64,000 nucleotides of DNA, taken from the NCBI GenBank assembly GCA_029237695.1, contig CM055265.1, forward strand, positions 46,685,056 through 46,749,055, given 5' to 3'. The notes beneath the pieces are model-generated. The model saw only the letters and a list, made by a program, of their open reading frames with translations. It was not told the DNA's origin and did no database searches. The position numbers and the translations under genes were made by a program. Below are positions 10,609 to 21,746 of this stretch, piece by piece (the first letter of the stretch is position 1; each line of letters opens with the position of its first letter). This DNA comes from Conchocele bisecta (lineage: Eukaryota > Mollusca > Bivalvia > Lucinida > Thyasiridae).

Positions 10609-10936
10609 GGTTGCTAGGCAACCAGAGGGGACACATCAACCTCCCATGGCATAATTAAGCTTCTCTAAGTCGTGTTGCCCAAGGTGAGATACCAATTTAT
10701 TGATATTATTAAATGCATTTACGTCACACAAACTTAAATCCAAAGAATGGAAAGGGTGACCTATGAGGTCACACAGATATGACGTCACTAATGACGTCAA
10801 CTGCTTACCTTAAGTTATTTTTGACAGAATGGACACCACTGTGGGGCCATTGATCTCTTATTCTTAAATTACGAGTATGAACTGTTTGAGCTGATCCATG
10901 GTTAATGCAAGTACTTTTTTGTTACCTATATAAAAG
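10609..10936 (+). promoter_or_regulatory. Promoter-like cluster: X-box palindrome, two CREs, TATA box
   Basis: Seen directly: GGTTGCTAGGCAACC (10609-10623), a perfect palindrome of the RFX X-box type; two TGACGTCA sites (10780-10787, 10792-10799); TATATAAAAG (10927-10936). An AATAAA follows at 10993-10998, so this could also be a solo LTR or a short non-coding unit. No reading frame follows. Function is inference. Confidence 0.3.
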
Positions 10937-11089
10937 CTGATTTTTGTCAGAGAAGGGTTCATTAGAAATGCAAGTGTTTCCTATTTTACACCAATAAATC
11001 AGTCATTATACCAATGCATTATCAATTTATGTGCCGGCTTTCTCGATGAACACGCCATGTTTTTACTAGTTTTTCTAGTTGCTCATCAC

Positions 11090-11470
11090 CATTAATCACC
11101 ATTACCCCACATATTGATTGGCATTATTATACATTTTATAGCAGACGTAACTTTCCACACACATATCAGGGGCAATAACCGTGTTTTCTTAAAATGTTAA
11201 CTGACATTATTATTTATACTCTGTATTTATTTTTTGATGTGGAATTATCATACTTTATAATCTGTTGAAAATAATATTTTTTCATGTGATGTATTTAATA
11301 TCTGATACCAACGCGCGTCACTATCAGTAAAATAAATATTACTGAATGATTATATCTGTATAGCGGCCACTCGTAATCTTTAGAACTGATGGAATAGCGA
11401 CACAATTATACACTGATTTAATTCCTATAAAGAACATTTTGTGGCTATTGAGTGGGCATGAACCTTTAAA
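11090..11470. mobile_element. Family M element, left end missing
   Basis: Matches family M (TIR AGGTACATGCCCACTCAGT; TTAA targets): contains the block around GCATTATTATACATTTTATA and ends GAGTGGGCATGAACCTTTAA. The left terminus is lost. Confidence 0.65.
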
Positions 11471-11537
11471 TTGCTATAACTTTATATCACCCCTATGACC
11501 GATTGGCTTGAAACTTCATAATTATGCATGTTTATTG

Positions 11538-12060
11538 TATCCCTCGGACAAAAGTCTGGGGATACTATGGATTTTTACCGAACATCGTCCGCGTCCGCCG
11601 CAGACACTTTTTGTCCAGAGCATAACTCAAATACCCTTTGGAATATTTTCATGAAACTTCACACATGCATAAACCACTACCCAAAGGTTCGGAGCATAAC
11701 TTCACTACCCTTTGGAATATTTTCATGAAACTACACACATGCATCGAGTTATCTCCCTTTGTTTTTCCGCACACTGATTTCTTGTTTTTAGCATAACTCG
11801 AATACCCTTTGGAATATTTTCATGAAACTTGGCACATGCTTAGACCACGACCCAAAGGTGTGTTGCGCACACAAATTATAACTCTTGTCTCACTAATTTT
11901 TCAGTTATCTCTTTTTGTTTTTTTCGCTGATCGATTTCCTGTCAATCCTAAACTACTCTTTGGAATATTTTCATGATATTTCACACTTGCTTAAACCATG
12001 ACCCAAAGGTGCGTCTCGTGCAAAATATTTCATTCCCTGCTCCAGCCATACTCCCCTCAT
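11538..12060. repeat. Stem-loop-headed dispersed repeat (TATCCCTCGGAC stem) with tandem body
   Basis: Head hairpin TATCCCTCGGAC-AAAA-GTCTGGGGATA (11538-11563), then TTTTTACCGAACATC and GTCCGCGTCCGCCGC. The body holds about three repeats of GGAATATTTTCATGAAACTT. Same architecture as the heads near 12342, 26022, 39289 and 56058. 12061-12340 continues with two related units (CTATAACTTCTTTACTG). Confidence 0.6.
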
Positions 12061-12340
12061 GCTCGTGATCAAGGTCCAGTCCAGTAGATGCGTGCGCGTT
12101 TCTCCATTCTGCTATAACTTCTTTACTGTATCAGCGATTGGCTACAAACTTCATGAGTGTGTTTCTCATCATTTGTTATTTTCATTGCCTGCCCCACCCA
12201 TGCTCTCCCATGCTCATGGTCCTGAAATGTCCGATGTCTGGGAAATTGCTGTCCAGTAGATGCGTGCAAGTTTCTCCATTCTCCTACAACTTCTTGATTG
12301 GCTTCAAACTCCATGTGCATGTTTCTCTTCATTCGTTATT

Positions 12341-13450
12341 AGCTCACCTGAGCGAAGCTCATGTGAGTTATTGTTACCGCAATTTGTCCGTCGTCCGTCG
12401 TCCGTCGTCCGTCGTCGTCCGTGAATATTTTCACACGTCTTCTCCTCGGTAACCATTGGGCCTATAGTCACCAAACTTCATGATCATGGTCCTTAGGTAG
12501 GGGGATTACAAAATTGTTAAAATGACGTCATTGCTAATCCAAGATGGCCGCCGTCTAAAAATAGCATAAATTCTTAAAAAATCTTCTTCTCATGAACCGC
12601 CAGCCGGATTTCGACGAAACTTGGTAGGAATGATCAATGTACAATGCTCTTTCAAAGTTGTTAAAATGGTGACCCCGGGGTCAAAAATGTGCGTGGCCCG
12701 TGGGGTCAAATTGGGGTCAAATTTTATTTGTGACCGAATATGGTCATGTTATATATCAAATCGAAGGTATCAATGAGGCGATCACTCTGGTGATTTTTTT
12801 GTCGAAATCTGATGGTTATGTCATCCAAGATGGTCGCCGAAGGTCAAAAGGTCGTTCTTTTATTAGAGATTTAAAAATTCTTCTTCACATGAACCGCTTG
12901 GTCCATGGTAGCCAAACTTCACAGTTATGGTCCATGGGTGAAGCCTTTTCAGATTTGTTAAAATGGAGGTCATCGCTAATCCAAGATGGCCGCCGTCTAA
13001 AAATAGCACAAATTCTTAAACAATCTTTTTCTCATGAACCACTGGCCGTATTTCGACGAAACTTGGTAGGAATGATCGATGTACAATGCTCTTTTAAAGT
13101 TGTGAAAATGGAGACCCCGAATATGCTCATGTCATATATCAAAATGAGGCGATTGCTCTGGCGCAATATTTGTCGGAATTGGATGATTATGTCATCCATG
13201 ATGGCCGCCAAAAGGTCCATTTATTTGAGATTTTGAACGTCTTTTTCTCAGGAACCACATGGCCGATGCTGGCCAAACTTTATAGGAAGTTCCGATCCTT
13301 GGGTGAAGCATTTTCAGATTTGGTAAAATGAGAGTCATCGCTTAATCCAAGATGACCGCCGTCTAAAAATAGCTCAATTTTTTTAAAACACATGAAGTCA
13401 ATGTCACATTCTCCTCTGGTGTTCATGGAGTCAGGTGAGCGAATTAGGGA
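12341..13450 (+). repeat. Stem-loop-headed dispersed repeat, GCTCACCTGAGC type
   Basis: Head hairpin AGCTCACCTGAGC-GAA-GCTCATGTGAG (12341-12367), then TTGTTACCGC and a GTCCGTC tract. The body has internally repeated blocks of about 400 bp (CCAAGATGGCCGCCGTC at about 12538 and 12980; GACGAAACTTGGTAGGAATG at about 12612 and 13053). The open frame here (12700-13236) is a by-product of the repeat. Confidence 0.65.
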
Positions 13451-13507
13451 CATCATGGCCCTCTTCTTTTTATTTTCCGCCCACTCGTGCTCCGCCATAC
13501 CCAGATA

Positions 13508-13700
13508 TGCTCTAGGGGTTAGAATACCTGACTTCTAATCCGGTGGTGGTGTGTTCAAACCTCACCTTAGGCATCAAAAGATACTTTCATAGTATTTCCA
13601 TCCCACTGGTCTTTTCGGATGAGACTTGAAACTGCGGTCCTGTCCCTTAGGACCTTATGCGGTTGCCGGGATATTAAACTGATTCACCTCCACCCCCCAT
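13508..13700 (+). mobile_element. tRNA-derived SINE
   Basis: Box A-like CTCTAGGGGTTAGAA and box B-like GTGTTCAAACCTC at tRNA spacing, then the shared body (AGGCATCAAAAGATACTTTC, TTTCCATCCCACTGGTC) and a diverged ATTAAACTGATTCACC tail. Other copies: 23168, 24405, 31945. Confidence 0.65.
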
Positions 13701-13845
13701 ACCCAAGGCCAAATAACCTAGAAATGTCCTGTTCACTAGATTTCATATTTTGGTTCAGTAGATTCATTCAGCTGTAACTTCTTTACAGTATGAGCATTTC
13801 ACTTCAATCTTCATATTCGTGTTTGTCATCGTCCATGTTTTTTTT

Positions 13846-14370
13846 AGCTCACCTGAGCGAAACTCATGTGAGCTATTGTTACCGCAATGTGTCCGTCGTC
13901 CGTCGTCGTCCGTCGTCCGTGAACATTTTCAAACGTCTTCTCCTCGGTAACCATTGGGCCTATAGTCACCAAACTTCTTGTTTATGGTCCTTAGGTAGGG
14001 GGATTACAAAATTGTTAAAATGAAGTCATTACGTAATCCAAGATGGCCGCGTCTAAAAATAGCACAAAATCTTCAAAAATCTTCTTCTCAAGAACCGCCA
14101 ACCGGATTTCGACAAAATTTGGTAGGAATGATCGATGCTCTTTCAAAGTTGTTAAAATGGTGACCCCGGGGTCAAAAATGGGCGTGGCCCATGGGATCAA
14201 ATTGGGGTAAAATTTTATTTTTGACCGAATATGGTCATGTCAAATATCCAATCGAAGGTATCAACGAGGCGATCACTCTGGTGCATTGTTTGTTGAAATC
14301 GGATTGTTATGTCATCCAAGATGGCCGCCGAAAGGTCAAAAGGTCGTTCTTTTATTAGAGATTTCTGCGC
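13846..14370 (+). repeat. Second GCTCACCTGAGC-type stem-loop-headed repeat
   Basis: Head AGCTCACCTGAGC-GAA-ACTCATGTGAGC, then TTGTTACCGC and GTCCGTCGTCC. The body is closely similar to that at 12341 (AAGATGGCCGC, GGTAGGAATGATCGATG). From 14371 to 14664 nothing is recognised. Confidence 0.65.
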
Positions 14371-14664
14371 ATCTGCGCAGTCTGGCCAGGGCCTACACGG
14401 TTCGTCATTATGTCATTGAAACATCATGGTCCTAATGTTGGAATGAGCATAATGTCTAGAAGCGGCAATTGTTGCACATGTCGTCAGACCCCTTTTCTCG
14501 AGTAGCAAGCCAAATTCTCTGTTCACTGTCTATTCAAGATGAACACAAACGTAAACAGTCAATCTGTCAATCAATCCGTCAATCAATCGGTCAGTATGAT
14601 CACATGTTCTAATATCTAGTCAAAATGTCTGTGTAATCAGTGTTGTTCATCATAACAAGGGACT

Positions 14665-14863
14665 TACCGTATTAACCCTAAATATTTGGACACAATTTGC
14701 TTTGGGAAACCCCTATTAAATAGGGGTTTCCCAAAGCAAATTATATCCAAATACATTATTGTGATTAGACCACTACTGCCACACTCACTGTTGTGGGGAA
14801 ACCATATATTTGTATATGTTTCCCCAAATGAATGGTGTCCAAATATTTAGGGTTATTGCGGTA
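14665..14863. mobile_element. Family N MITE (TAACCCTAAATATTTGG ends)
   Basis: Inverted ends TACCGTATTAACCCTAAATA and its near complement GGGTTATTGCGGTA, with an inner hairpin GGGAAACCCCTATT/AATAGGGGTTTCCC. Other copies near 30490, 30866 and 55779. Confidence 0.7.
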
Positions 14864-14985
14864 TTGAACATTTGGCCAATGTAGTTCCTGATCTGTATAT
14901 ACAGCAAACTCCTCAAGTGCAATAAACCATGTCATATCTATGTCTCTGCTGATGACAAATGGTGTGTCAATACAGGCCAGTACTT

Positions 14986-15374
14986 ATCCCTTTCACCCCT
15001 AGGTAACTGGAATGGATTTTGACAAGTTAATTCTTCGACCAATCCAATCATCATCAAATATTTTTCAAACTAGTCCATTTATGATAAGGTGGTGTTTTTG
15101 TTGTCAAAAATTACTTGCAAAAAGTGTAGATCCTGATGAGATGGCTCGTCACTTTTGCAAGGAATTTTCATATTTTTGAAAACAAAAACACCCCCTTTTC
15201 ATAAATGATCTAGTCTGAAAATCATTTTGTGAGTGGACCCGGGTTTGGAAGGTCCTCGAGCAAATTCCTACCCTTAAATATAAGATAAGAAGAAGAATCA
15301 TTTTGTGACGATTGAATTGGGTGCAAAACTAATGTATCAAAATCCATTCCAGTTACTTGGGGGTAGAAAGGTTA
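14986..15374. mobile_element. Family D element, symmetric (double right-end) copy
   Basis: Both ends carry the same family D terminus: CCCTTTCACCCCTAGGTAAC at the left and CCAGTTACTTGGGGGTAGAAAGG at the right in inverse, including the CTAGTCCATTTATGA block on both sides. Normal copies carry it at one end only. 15375-15825 holds a G/C-rich stretch (about 15400-15435) and no gene. Confidence 0.6.
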
Positions 15375-15825
15375 ATATTAATTCCAAGGGCGATTCAAGG
15401 GGGGGGGGGGCGGACCCGGCGCGCGCCCCCCCTAAAATCCGCCGAGTAAAGATTTTTTACAAGTTATAAAGCACGTTTCTACGTTCGCGTTGTGAATTTA
15501 TTGTTTAATGGGTTTTTTTGGCTCCAAAATGCGCCAGAAAGCAGGAAATGCACCGGATCCCCCTCATTTTCAACTGACCTGCTCAAGGGCAAGGTTACAG
15601 TTTTTTTTGCTGACAATTCCTCGACGGGCTAGACATGCGGGGCAGTCATCAGTTTCTTTATAGAAATCATTGTTACATAGTGATGTTCAATAATGTTTTG
15701 TTGCTTTTTGTTAGTTTAAGTTTGTTAAGTTAATTATGTTGCCATTTTAGCATTTTATAAAATCTCACATTCTGTCTCTGTACAAAAGATAACATGCTCT
15801 GCCACAGTATCTGTTTGCTCAAATG

Positions 15826-16038
15826 TTAACCATTTCATGTTGAGGATACGCCATTTTGTTTGTGGAAATCCTAAATATTTTGTTTACATGATCTCAGAAA
15901 TATATGTCGTGACCACCATTTGAACCGTCTCATCGAGACGGTTCAAATGAGTGGTCACAACATTTACTTTCATTGAGAAGTAACAAAAATAAAATATTTA
16001 AAAAAATTCATACCCGTAAAGGTGTATTTCAAATGTAA
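15826..16038. mobile_element. Family P MITE (GAACCGTCTCG hairpin)
   Basis: Starts TTAACCATTTCATGTTG and ends with ACACC-type border CCCGTAAAGGTGTATTTC before TAACCC. Centre: TTTGAACCGTCTC-ATC-GAGACGGTTCAAA within GTGACCACC / GGTCAC. Other copies at 37389 and 44684, with three partial units at 47575-47800. It shares its right TAA boundary with the next MITE. Confidence 0.65.
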
Positions 16039-16245
16039 CCCTTAAAATAAAAGGGGGGAAATTACTGTTCTCTCTGAATGTTCACATTTGTGTTATTTCT
16101 TGGCAAAAACATGATTTGTCAGTGCATGATAATTGTGTCCAATTGAGACAATTCTCGTGCTCAATCAAAACATGTTTTTGTGAAGAACATAAAATAAAAT
16201 AATAAATGCAGACCACAATATTATAAGTTGGCATTGTAATGTTAA
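16035..16245. mobile_element. TTAA-type MITE, family B relative, diverged
   Basis: Starts GTAACCCTTAAAATAA and has the central hairpin region CATGATAATTGTGTCC...GAGACAATTCTCGTGC between ACATGATTT and AAACATGTTTTTG. The right end is poorly preserved. Confidence 0.5.
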
Positions 16246-16431
16246 AGTGGTAATCCATATGTAATGAGCTAAGCGGGTAAAAGATAATTTATGTATGTAT
16301 AGAGATGAACAGTGTACATTTTCATGTATATGTGTACATAATATATACATGTATGGTTTATTCGCTATGGTTGTATTGTATGGTTGTGTTGTACAATTCG
16401 AAATAGCAGCTGAGCTGTGTTGTGGTTTTTG

Positions 16432-16625
16432 TCTCACCCACGTTAGTGGAAGTGAGATACAGCCGACCTAATTTGGGCATTCGGAGGCATCGGAGGCATC
16501 AACAATTTACATGCAAATGTACTTGTACAGGTAATATATGGGATTTAGTACTAAACCCATTGACCCGGCCTTAAATGACCTTAGCTGTTGATAGGCCGTT
16601 AAACCCCAACAAACAAAACAAATGT
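16432..16625. repeat. Stem-loop head (TCTCACCCAC) followed by a GTTAAAC SINE tail
   Basis: TCTCACCCAC-GTTA-GTGGAAGTGAGA forms a hairpin (16432-16457). About 90 bases on lies the 3' tail of the non-tRNA SINE family, TTGACCCGGCC then GCTGTTGATAGGCCGTTAAA and an AACAAAC tail. Whether they are one unit is unclear. 16246-16431 shows nothing else. Confidence 0.45.
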
Positions 16626-16648
16626 TGAATATCTGCTGATCTGTTTCT

Positions 16649-16889
16649 CAACCCTTTCACCCCTAACTGACTGGAATGGATTTTGATAATTTTGCAACCA
16701 ATCTAATCATTACAAAATGATCTTTAGACTAGTCCATTTATGAAAAGGGGGTGTTTTTGCTCTCAAAAATATGAAAATTACTTGCAAAAAGTGCAGATCC
16801 TGATGAGACGGCTCGTCACGAGCCGGCTTATCTGGATCTACACTGTTTGCCAATACCACTGTACAGGCCTGTGGTGTGGAAAGGGCTAA
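16649..16889. mobile_element. Family D MITE
   Basis: Starts CAACCCTTTCACCCC and ends GGAAAGGGCTAA. Carries CTAGTCCATTTATGAAAAGG and the hairpin GAGACGGCTCGT-CAC-GAGCCG. Copies also at 28514, 32829, 42635, 45298 and 54912; intact ones start and end at TTAA. Confidence 0.7.
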
Positions 16890-17010
16890 AACTTCATCAA
16901 TAGCTTACTCGTATCCACCCAGTGACTTTGACCTTGGTGACCTTAACCTTTGTGAGTGAGGCACTCGTCACGCCTGGTACTATACTGAATTGCAAAAGAA
17001 ACATTGCATC

Positions 17011-17463
17011 ATATGTGGCTGTGACTGGAGAAATGGGGCTTATGGGTTTTGTGACCAGTGTCGCTCCTGATCAAATAGCACACTTCTGTAGCCTGATAAC
17101 AATTTATATTGCTCGTTAGAAGCATGACCGGTGTGTCAATATTGGAATGGTGAACAGTGCAGATCCTGATCAGACTGCGGATGCACAGGCTGATCTGGAT
17201 CTACACTGTTCGCAACACCCATAAGCCCCATGTCTCCAGTCACAGCCACATATATGGGGCTTATGGATTTTGTAACCAGTGTAGTTTAAGACCAGACTGT
17301 GCAGATGCACAGTCCGGTCAGGATCTGTAGGGTTCATTCTATCATGCATCTAACAATCAATATACATGTAGATCATTATCAGGCTCCATGAGTGTGCTAT
17401 TTGATCAGGAGCTACACTGGTCAGAAAACCCATAGCCCCATTTCTCCCGTCATAGCCACATAT
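17011..17463. mobile_element. Family E elements, one complete and one partial, back to back
   Basis: Starts TGTGGCTGTGACTGGAGAAA; near 17240 the complementary CTCCAGTCACAGCCACAT closes the first copy and a second partial copy follows (GGGGCTTATGGATTTTG... to CGTCATAGCCACAT). Internal inverted segments around GATCAGACTGCGGATGCACA. Confidence 0.6.
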
Positions 17464-17604
17464 AAGTTGGAATAAAAGGAACTTGATACGGCCGACCATC
17501 CTGGAACTGAACTACTACTGGATATCTAGTCAATTATGGTTGTATATATCTATTTTCAGAATATAAGACGATGTATACATGTATGCATCAAATAACATAT
17601 GCTA

Positions 17605-17836
17605 CTCACAACAATTGTCGTCTGCTGTTGCTTTTATATCTTGCCTTATTTCTCAATAAAAACATGGTTTGACAGCACTTCAGAATCATTTCCCAGGGAA
17701 ATGATTCTGAAGTGCTGTCAAAGCATGTTGTAAATTATTCTAAAGTGCTGTCAAAGCATGTTTTTGATGATAAAAATGGAAAATAGAAAATAAACAGCAG
17801 ACGACAAAAAAAAGAAGATAGCGGTCTAAGGGTTAA
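17605..17836. mobile_element. TTAA-type MITE, family A
   Basis: CACAACAATTGTCGTCTGC at left; hairpin GACAGCACTTCAGAATC/GATTCTGAAGTGCTGTC; a second GTGCTGTCAAAGCATG block; right end GATAGCGGTCTAAGGGTTAA. Confidence 0.75.
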
Positions 17837-18011
17837 TGTAGAAAATGATGCAAAGGACAAATTTGCCAGTTAGGAAATGTATAGACATCATTAAAGGTAC
17901 ATAACCACTCACCAGGCACAAATGTTCTTTATATGAATTAAATAAGTGTATCAGTGTGTCACTATTCCACCAGTTCTAAAGATTACGAGTGGCCGCTATA
18001 CAGATATAATC

Positions 18012-18374
18012 GGTGGGTGGCAGGTGGGAGCACGCGATGGGTAATTTAACGATCGGGGTTCATCCTTACCGGAATCCCGACTGGAGACCTGGTTTGGCCC
18101 TCGCATACGTCTTTGGCTTTTTGTATGTGACAGTTGAATCTGGTTATACCCCTTATGTGAGTATTACGATATTTGTAATCCTATTTTAGGGGAAGGGGCC
18201 AAGTGACTTGGTGTGGTATGGACCTGACACCAGGTCAGGTTATTTTATTCTAATTTCAGGGCTGAATATATTTGTTCTCGATGTAAATATTCCATTCTGA
18301 TTTTGGGATTTTCCCCCCAATACATGACCTTAGCTGTTGATAGGCCGTTAAACACTAATAAACAAACAAACAAA
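18012..18374 (+). mobile_element. SINE (GTTAAAC-tailed, non-tRNA-head family), copy 1 of a double insertion
   Basis: Begins GGTGGGTGGCAGGTGGG, contains CTTACCGGAATCCCGACTGG and CACCAGGTCAGGTTATT, ends GATAGGCCGTTAAACAC with an AAACAAACAAAC tail. The 12-base target ACAGATATAATC flanks it at 18000 and 18375. Confidence 0.7.
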
Positions 18375-18386
18375 ACAGATATAATC

Positions 18387-18732
18387 GGTTCATCCTTACC
18401 GGCATTCCGAGTGGAGACCTGGTTTGGCCGTCGCATACGTCTTTGGCATTGTATGTGACAGTTGAATCTGGTTATACCCCTTATGTGAGTATTACGATTA
18501 TTCGTAATCCTATTTTAGGGGAAGGGGCCAAGTGACTGGTATGGGCCTGGCACCAGGTCAGGTTATTCTAATTTCAGGGCTGAATATATTTTTTCTCGAT
18601 GTAAATATTCCGTTCTGATTTTGGGATTTTCCCTCCAATACAGCAGGTTAAAACGGGATCGAACCCGTTGGCCCGGCCTTACATGACCTTAGCTGTTGAT
18701 AGGCCGTTAAACACCAACAAACAAACAAACAA
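18387..18732 (+). mobile_element. SINE, copy 2 of the double insertion
   Basis: Close relative of copy 1, but starts inside it at GGTTCATCCTTACCGG, so its 5' end is truncated. It retains the full 3' part, including GCAGGTTAAAACGGGATCG which copy 1 lacks. ACAGATATAATC occurs again after it (18733-18744). Confidence 0.7.
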
Positions 18733-19337
18733 ACAGATATAATCATTTAGTAAAATTTATTTTACTGATAGTGACTCCTGGTGGTATCAGGCTATTTTCA
18801 TTATTTATACTAATTAAATGCATCACCTGAACAAATAATAATTTCGACAGATTATGAAGTATGATCATGCACATAAAAAAATAAATACAGAGAATAAATT
18901 GTAATGTCCGTTAACAGTTCAGGGATACTCGGTTATTGCCCCTGATATCCGTGTGTAAATTTACGTCTGATATAAAATGTATAATAATGCCAATCAATCC
19001 GTGTGGTAATGGTGAATGAATGTTTATTTTGTCCAAAAATGTCATATCTACAGAATATACAAAACTATCTGTCTCCCTATATTATAACCTACTGCGTGGG
19101 CATGTACCTTTAATCACATGTTATGACTGTTGTGACCATCATATATGCCGATCAGCCTGTGCATCCTTTGGAGACTGATCATGTTCTGCTCTGTTTGCCA
19201 TTCAGTCAGTGAACCATATGGCATGCTTCAAACAAACGGTATAGAGCAACAAGTGTCAGTGTTAAGTGGATACATGAGCTAGACTGACCACAAATGGGGA
19301 TTATGACATGTGTGTCCCATGTAGCTCCTGTTCTGCT

Positions 19338-19525
19338 CTCAGGTGGAAAACTCGGACCTAGGACCCAATACTTGGCTCATTTGGAAAATGTTACCCCACC
19401 CACCCATTTCCATACACTATACCGGGGAAAAGGCTGTAAGGTATAGTGTATGATAATGGGTGGGTGGGGTAACGTTTTCAAAATGAGCCAAGTATTGGGT
19501 CCTAGGTCCGAGTCTTTGACCTGTG
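19338..19525. mobile_element. hAT-like foldback element, family I copy 1
   Basis: Inverted ends CTCAGGTGGAAAACTCGG / CCGAGTCTTTGACCTGTG with flanking direct repeats GTTCTGCT (19330-19337) and GTTCTGTT (19526-19533), 7 of 8 identical. Arms of about 80 bp are nearly perfectly self-complementary (GACCCAATACTTGGCTCAT). 8-bp target duplications suggest hAT. 19134-19329 holds degraded family E sequence. Confidence 0.75.
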
Positions 19526-19614
19526 GTTCTGTTTGTATACATGTACTCCCATAATTTGATGTGATCATAAAATCATACTGTTTGTTAGATGCAGAATATA
19601 TATTTCATTCACAT

Positions 19615-20110
19615 AATGGCAAACAGTACAGACCCTGATCAGACTGCGCGGATGCGCAGGCTGATCTGGGTCTGCACTGGTTGCAAATATTTACGTAATG
19701 GTGAACAGTACAGACCCTAATCTGGGTCTACACTCGTTACAGATGCCATAAGAGCCATTACTACAGTCAGAGGCCCTTAGTTAGTAGTACTATACTAGTC
19801 TAGGGCATTTTCTCTTGTACCATCAATATGTTCATACTGGTTGATACCAGATTCATACAATGTATATGTTGTCATATCAGGTGCTTTCTGTTTAATGCTT
19901 TGTTTAAATGTACTTTGTGAAAGAAATTTTATAAATATTGTACAAAAAAATAAATAAACACACACCAATTCATAGAGATATTGTCTTGTTTGTTGATGTG
20001 GTGGTTGGTTGGGAGCATGTGATGGGTAATTTAACAATTGGAATTCATCCTTACTGGAATCCCAACGGAGACCTGGTTTAGGCCCTCAGGTACATCTTTG
20101 GCATTTTTAG
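19615..20110. repeat. Family E fragment and 5' fragment of a GTTAAAC SINE
   Basis: 19615-19735 has GATCAGACTGCGCGGATGCG and GGCTGATCTGGGTCTGCAC, family E internal inverted segments. 20005-20110 has GGGAGCATGTGATGGGTAAT and CTTACTGGAATCCC, the SINE head, broken off after ACATCTTTGGCATTTTTAG. No gene between. 20111-20390 shows nothing else. Confidence 0.5.
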
Positions 20111-20390
20111 CTCGCTTATGGCATACAGTCAGGCTAAATGCACAATACTTCCTCTAATGCCAAGGAATTATGGTGCATTTGGCCTGCCATAACATTGGTA
20201 TATGATCTCCGCCCAACAATTCAGTTGGTAGAGCGAGTGTGAAAGGTATCCGCAAATGCTACACTCTCCATAAGGTTCCATGCAGAAGACGCGGTATGTG
20301 TGCCATCTTGCAGTCCGGCTGTGGGAGCCGATCCGGGGACTATATTTGGGCTTGGTATTGGACTTCCACTATACAATTACGTGTGTGCTA

Positions 20391-20587
20391 TTAACCCTCA
20401 CTACGCTGGAAATGGAAATTGTTCATTTGTTCATTGTTTTTCATTTTTGCCTTAATTCTTAAAAAATAACTGTTTTGACAGCACATGCGAATCTCATGTG
20501 CTATCAAAACATGTTTTTGCCGAGAAATTTTGAAAATAAAACATTTCCGGCAGACGACAAAATTTAATTCAACGTAGTAAGGGTTAA
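20391..20587. mobile_element. TTAA-type MITE, family B, shortened hairpin
   Basis: Starts TTAACCCTCACTACGCTGG and ends ACGTAGTAAGGGTTAA. The central hairpin has lost one half: GACAGCACATGCGAATCTC runs directly into ATGTGCTATC. Confidence 0.75.
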
Positions 20588-20759
20588 CATTGTGTATGAG
20601 CGTTCATTGTGTTCGTCTAAGAGGTTTTCCGGGATACGCGAGAGACCAATGTCACGGCAGTGATCACAATTAATACTGTTACATCTATTTCAGACTATTT
20701 GTCGACTGCCATGAACATAACATTACACTGGCATGTGGTATAAATGGTGCAATCCTGTC

Positions 20760-21620
20760 CTTGTATTCCACTGGTATACGGTATTAGTCGGAGCGACAAA
20801 CCCACATTTTTAGTCGTGCCTGCTTTAGCAGAAGTCGCGACTATTTTCCCCGCTTTTTCTGCGGTCGTCCGCGTCGTCGTCGTACAAGGTTCGTCACCAT
20901 GGTATAACTTTAATATTACTTGAAGGATTGCTTCAATATTTGGACACTTGATACATGTGAGCATTTGGAATACACTCATGCCACCATTCTTCATCATCAT
21001 ATAACATGACCTTTTTTTTTTTCCTTCACATTTTTGCGGAAACACTTGTCCATTTGTTTTGCGTCAAAAAGTTTGTACAAATTCTTCATCATTATATAAC
21101 TTTAATATTACTTGACGGATTACTTCAATATTTAGATACTTGGTACATGTAATCATTCGGAACACACTCATGCCACCATTCACATGACCTTGACCTTTTT
21201 TATCTTCACATTTTTGCGGAAACAGTCATTTTTTTGCGTCAAAAAGTTTGTACAAGTTTCTTCATCATCGTATAACATTAACATTACTTGATGAACTGCT
21301 TCACTATTTGGACACTTGATACATTTGAACATTTGGAACACACTAATGTCCCCATTAACTTGACCTTCACCTTTTGTACCTTCACATTTTTGCGTCAACA
21401 TGTTTGTACAAGTTTCTTTATCATCGTATAACATTAGCATTACTTTATGGACTGCTTCCCTATTTGGACACTTGATGCCTGTAAGCATTTGGAACACACA
21501 CACGTCACCATTAACATGACCTTGATCTTTTTGATCACCACAAGGTTGTGGTAACACTAAGCCATTTTTATGTCAACGGTTTCTTCAACCTTGACCTTTT
21601 TCTTGTTTTAAGCATGCACT
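20760..21620. repeat. Degenerate tandem array with TGACCTTGACC blocks
   Basis: Four or five units of about 120-155 bp: TCATCATCGTATAACATTAA, GGACACTTGATACAT, GGAACACACTCATGCC, CATGACCTTGACCTTTTT, CTTCACATTTTTGCGG. The TGACCTTGACCTT block is the complement of AAGGTCAAGGTCA in the arrays at 39.3 and 49.2 kb. The reverse-strand frames here are array by-products. Confidence 0.65.
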
Positions 21621-21726
21621 TCTCTGACGGTTTTTGTGAATCTTACTTTATAGTATACATACCCATGATCATGTTACAGTCAAATGCCTCGGGAGTCGCT
21701 ACACCGCTTCCGTGGCGGAATTCTTG

Positions 21727-21746
21727 TTATATATATATATATAAAT
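21727..21746. repeat. TA microsatellite
   Basis: A short (TA)n run; a second lies at about 21914-21927. 21747-22107 is AT-rich with nothing else recognised. Confidence 0.7.

Larger units (their letters stand above)
17890..19113. mobile_element. Family M element interrupted by two SINEs
   Basis: Begins TTAAAGGTACATAACCAC and ends GGGCATGTACCTTTAA, so TTAA flanks AGGTAC...GTACCT at both ends. Interrupted after ACAGATATAATC (18000-18011) by two SINE copies; the element resumes at 18745. Confidence 0.7.

Noticed and set aside
12700..13236. 178-codon open frame on the + strand
   Set aside because: It lies wholly inside the GCTCACCTGAGC-type repeat body, which recurs at 13.9 and 26.0 kb with frame-breaking differences; no protein family is recognisable.
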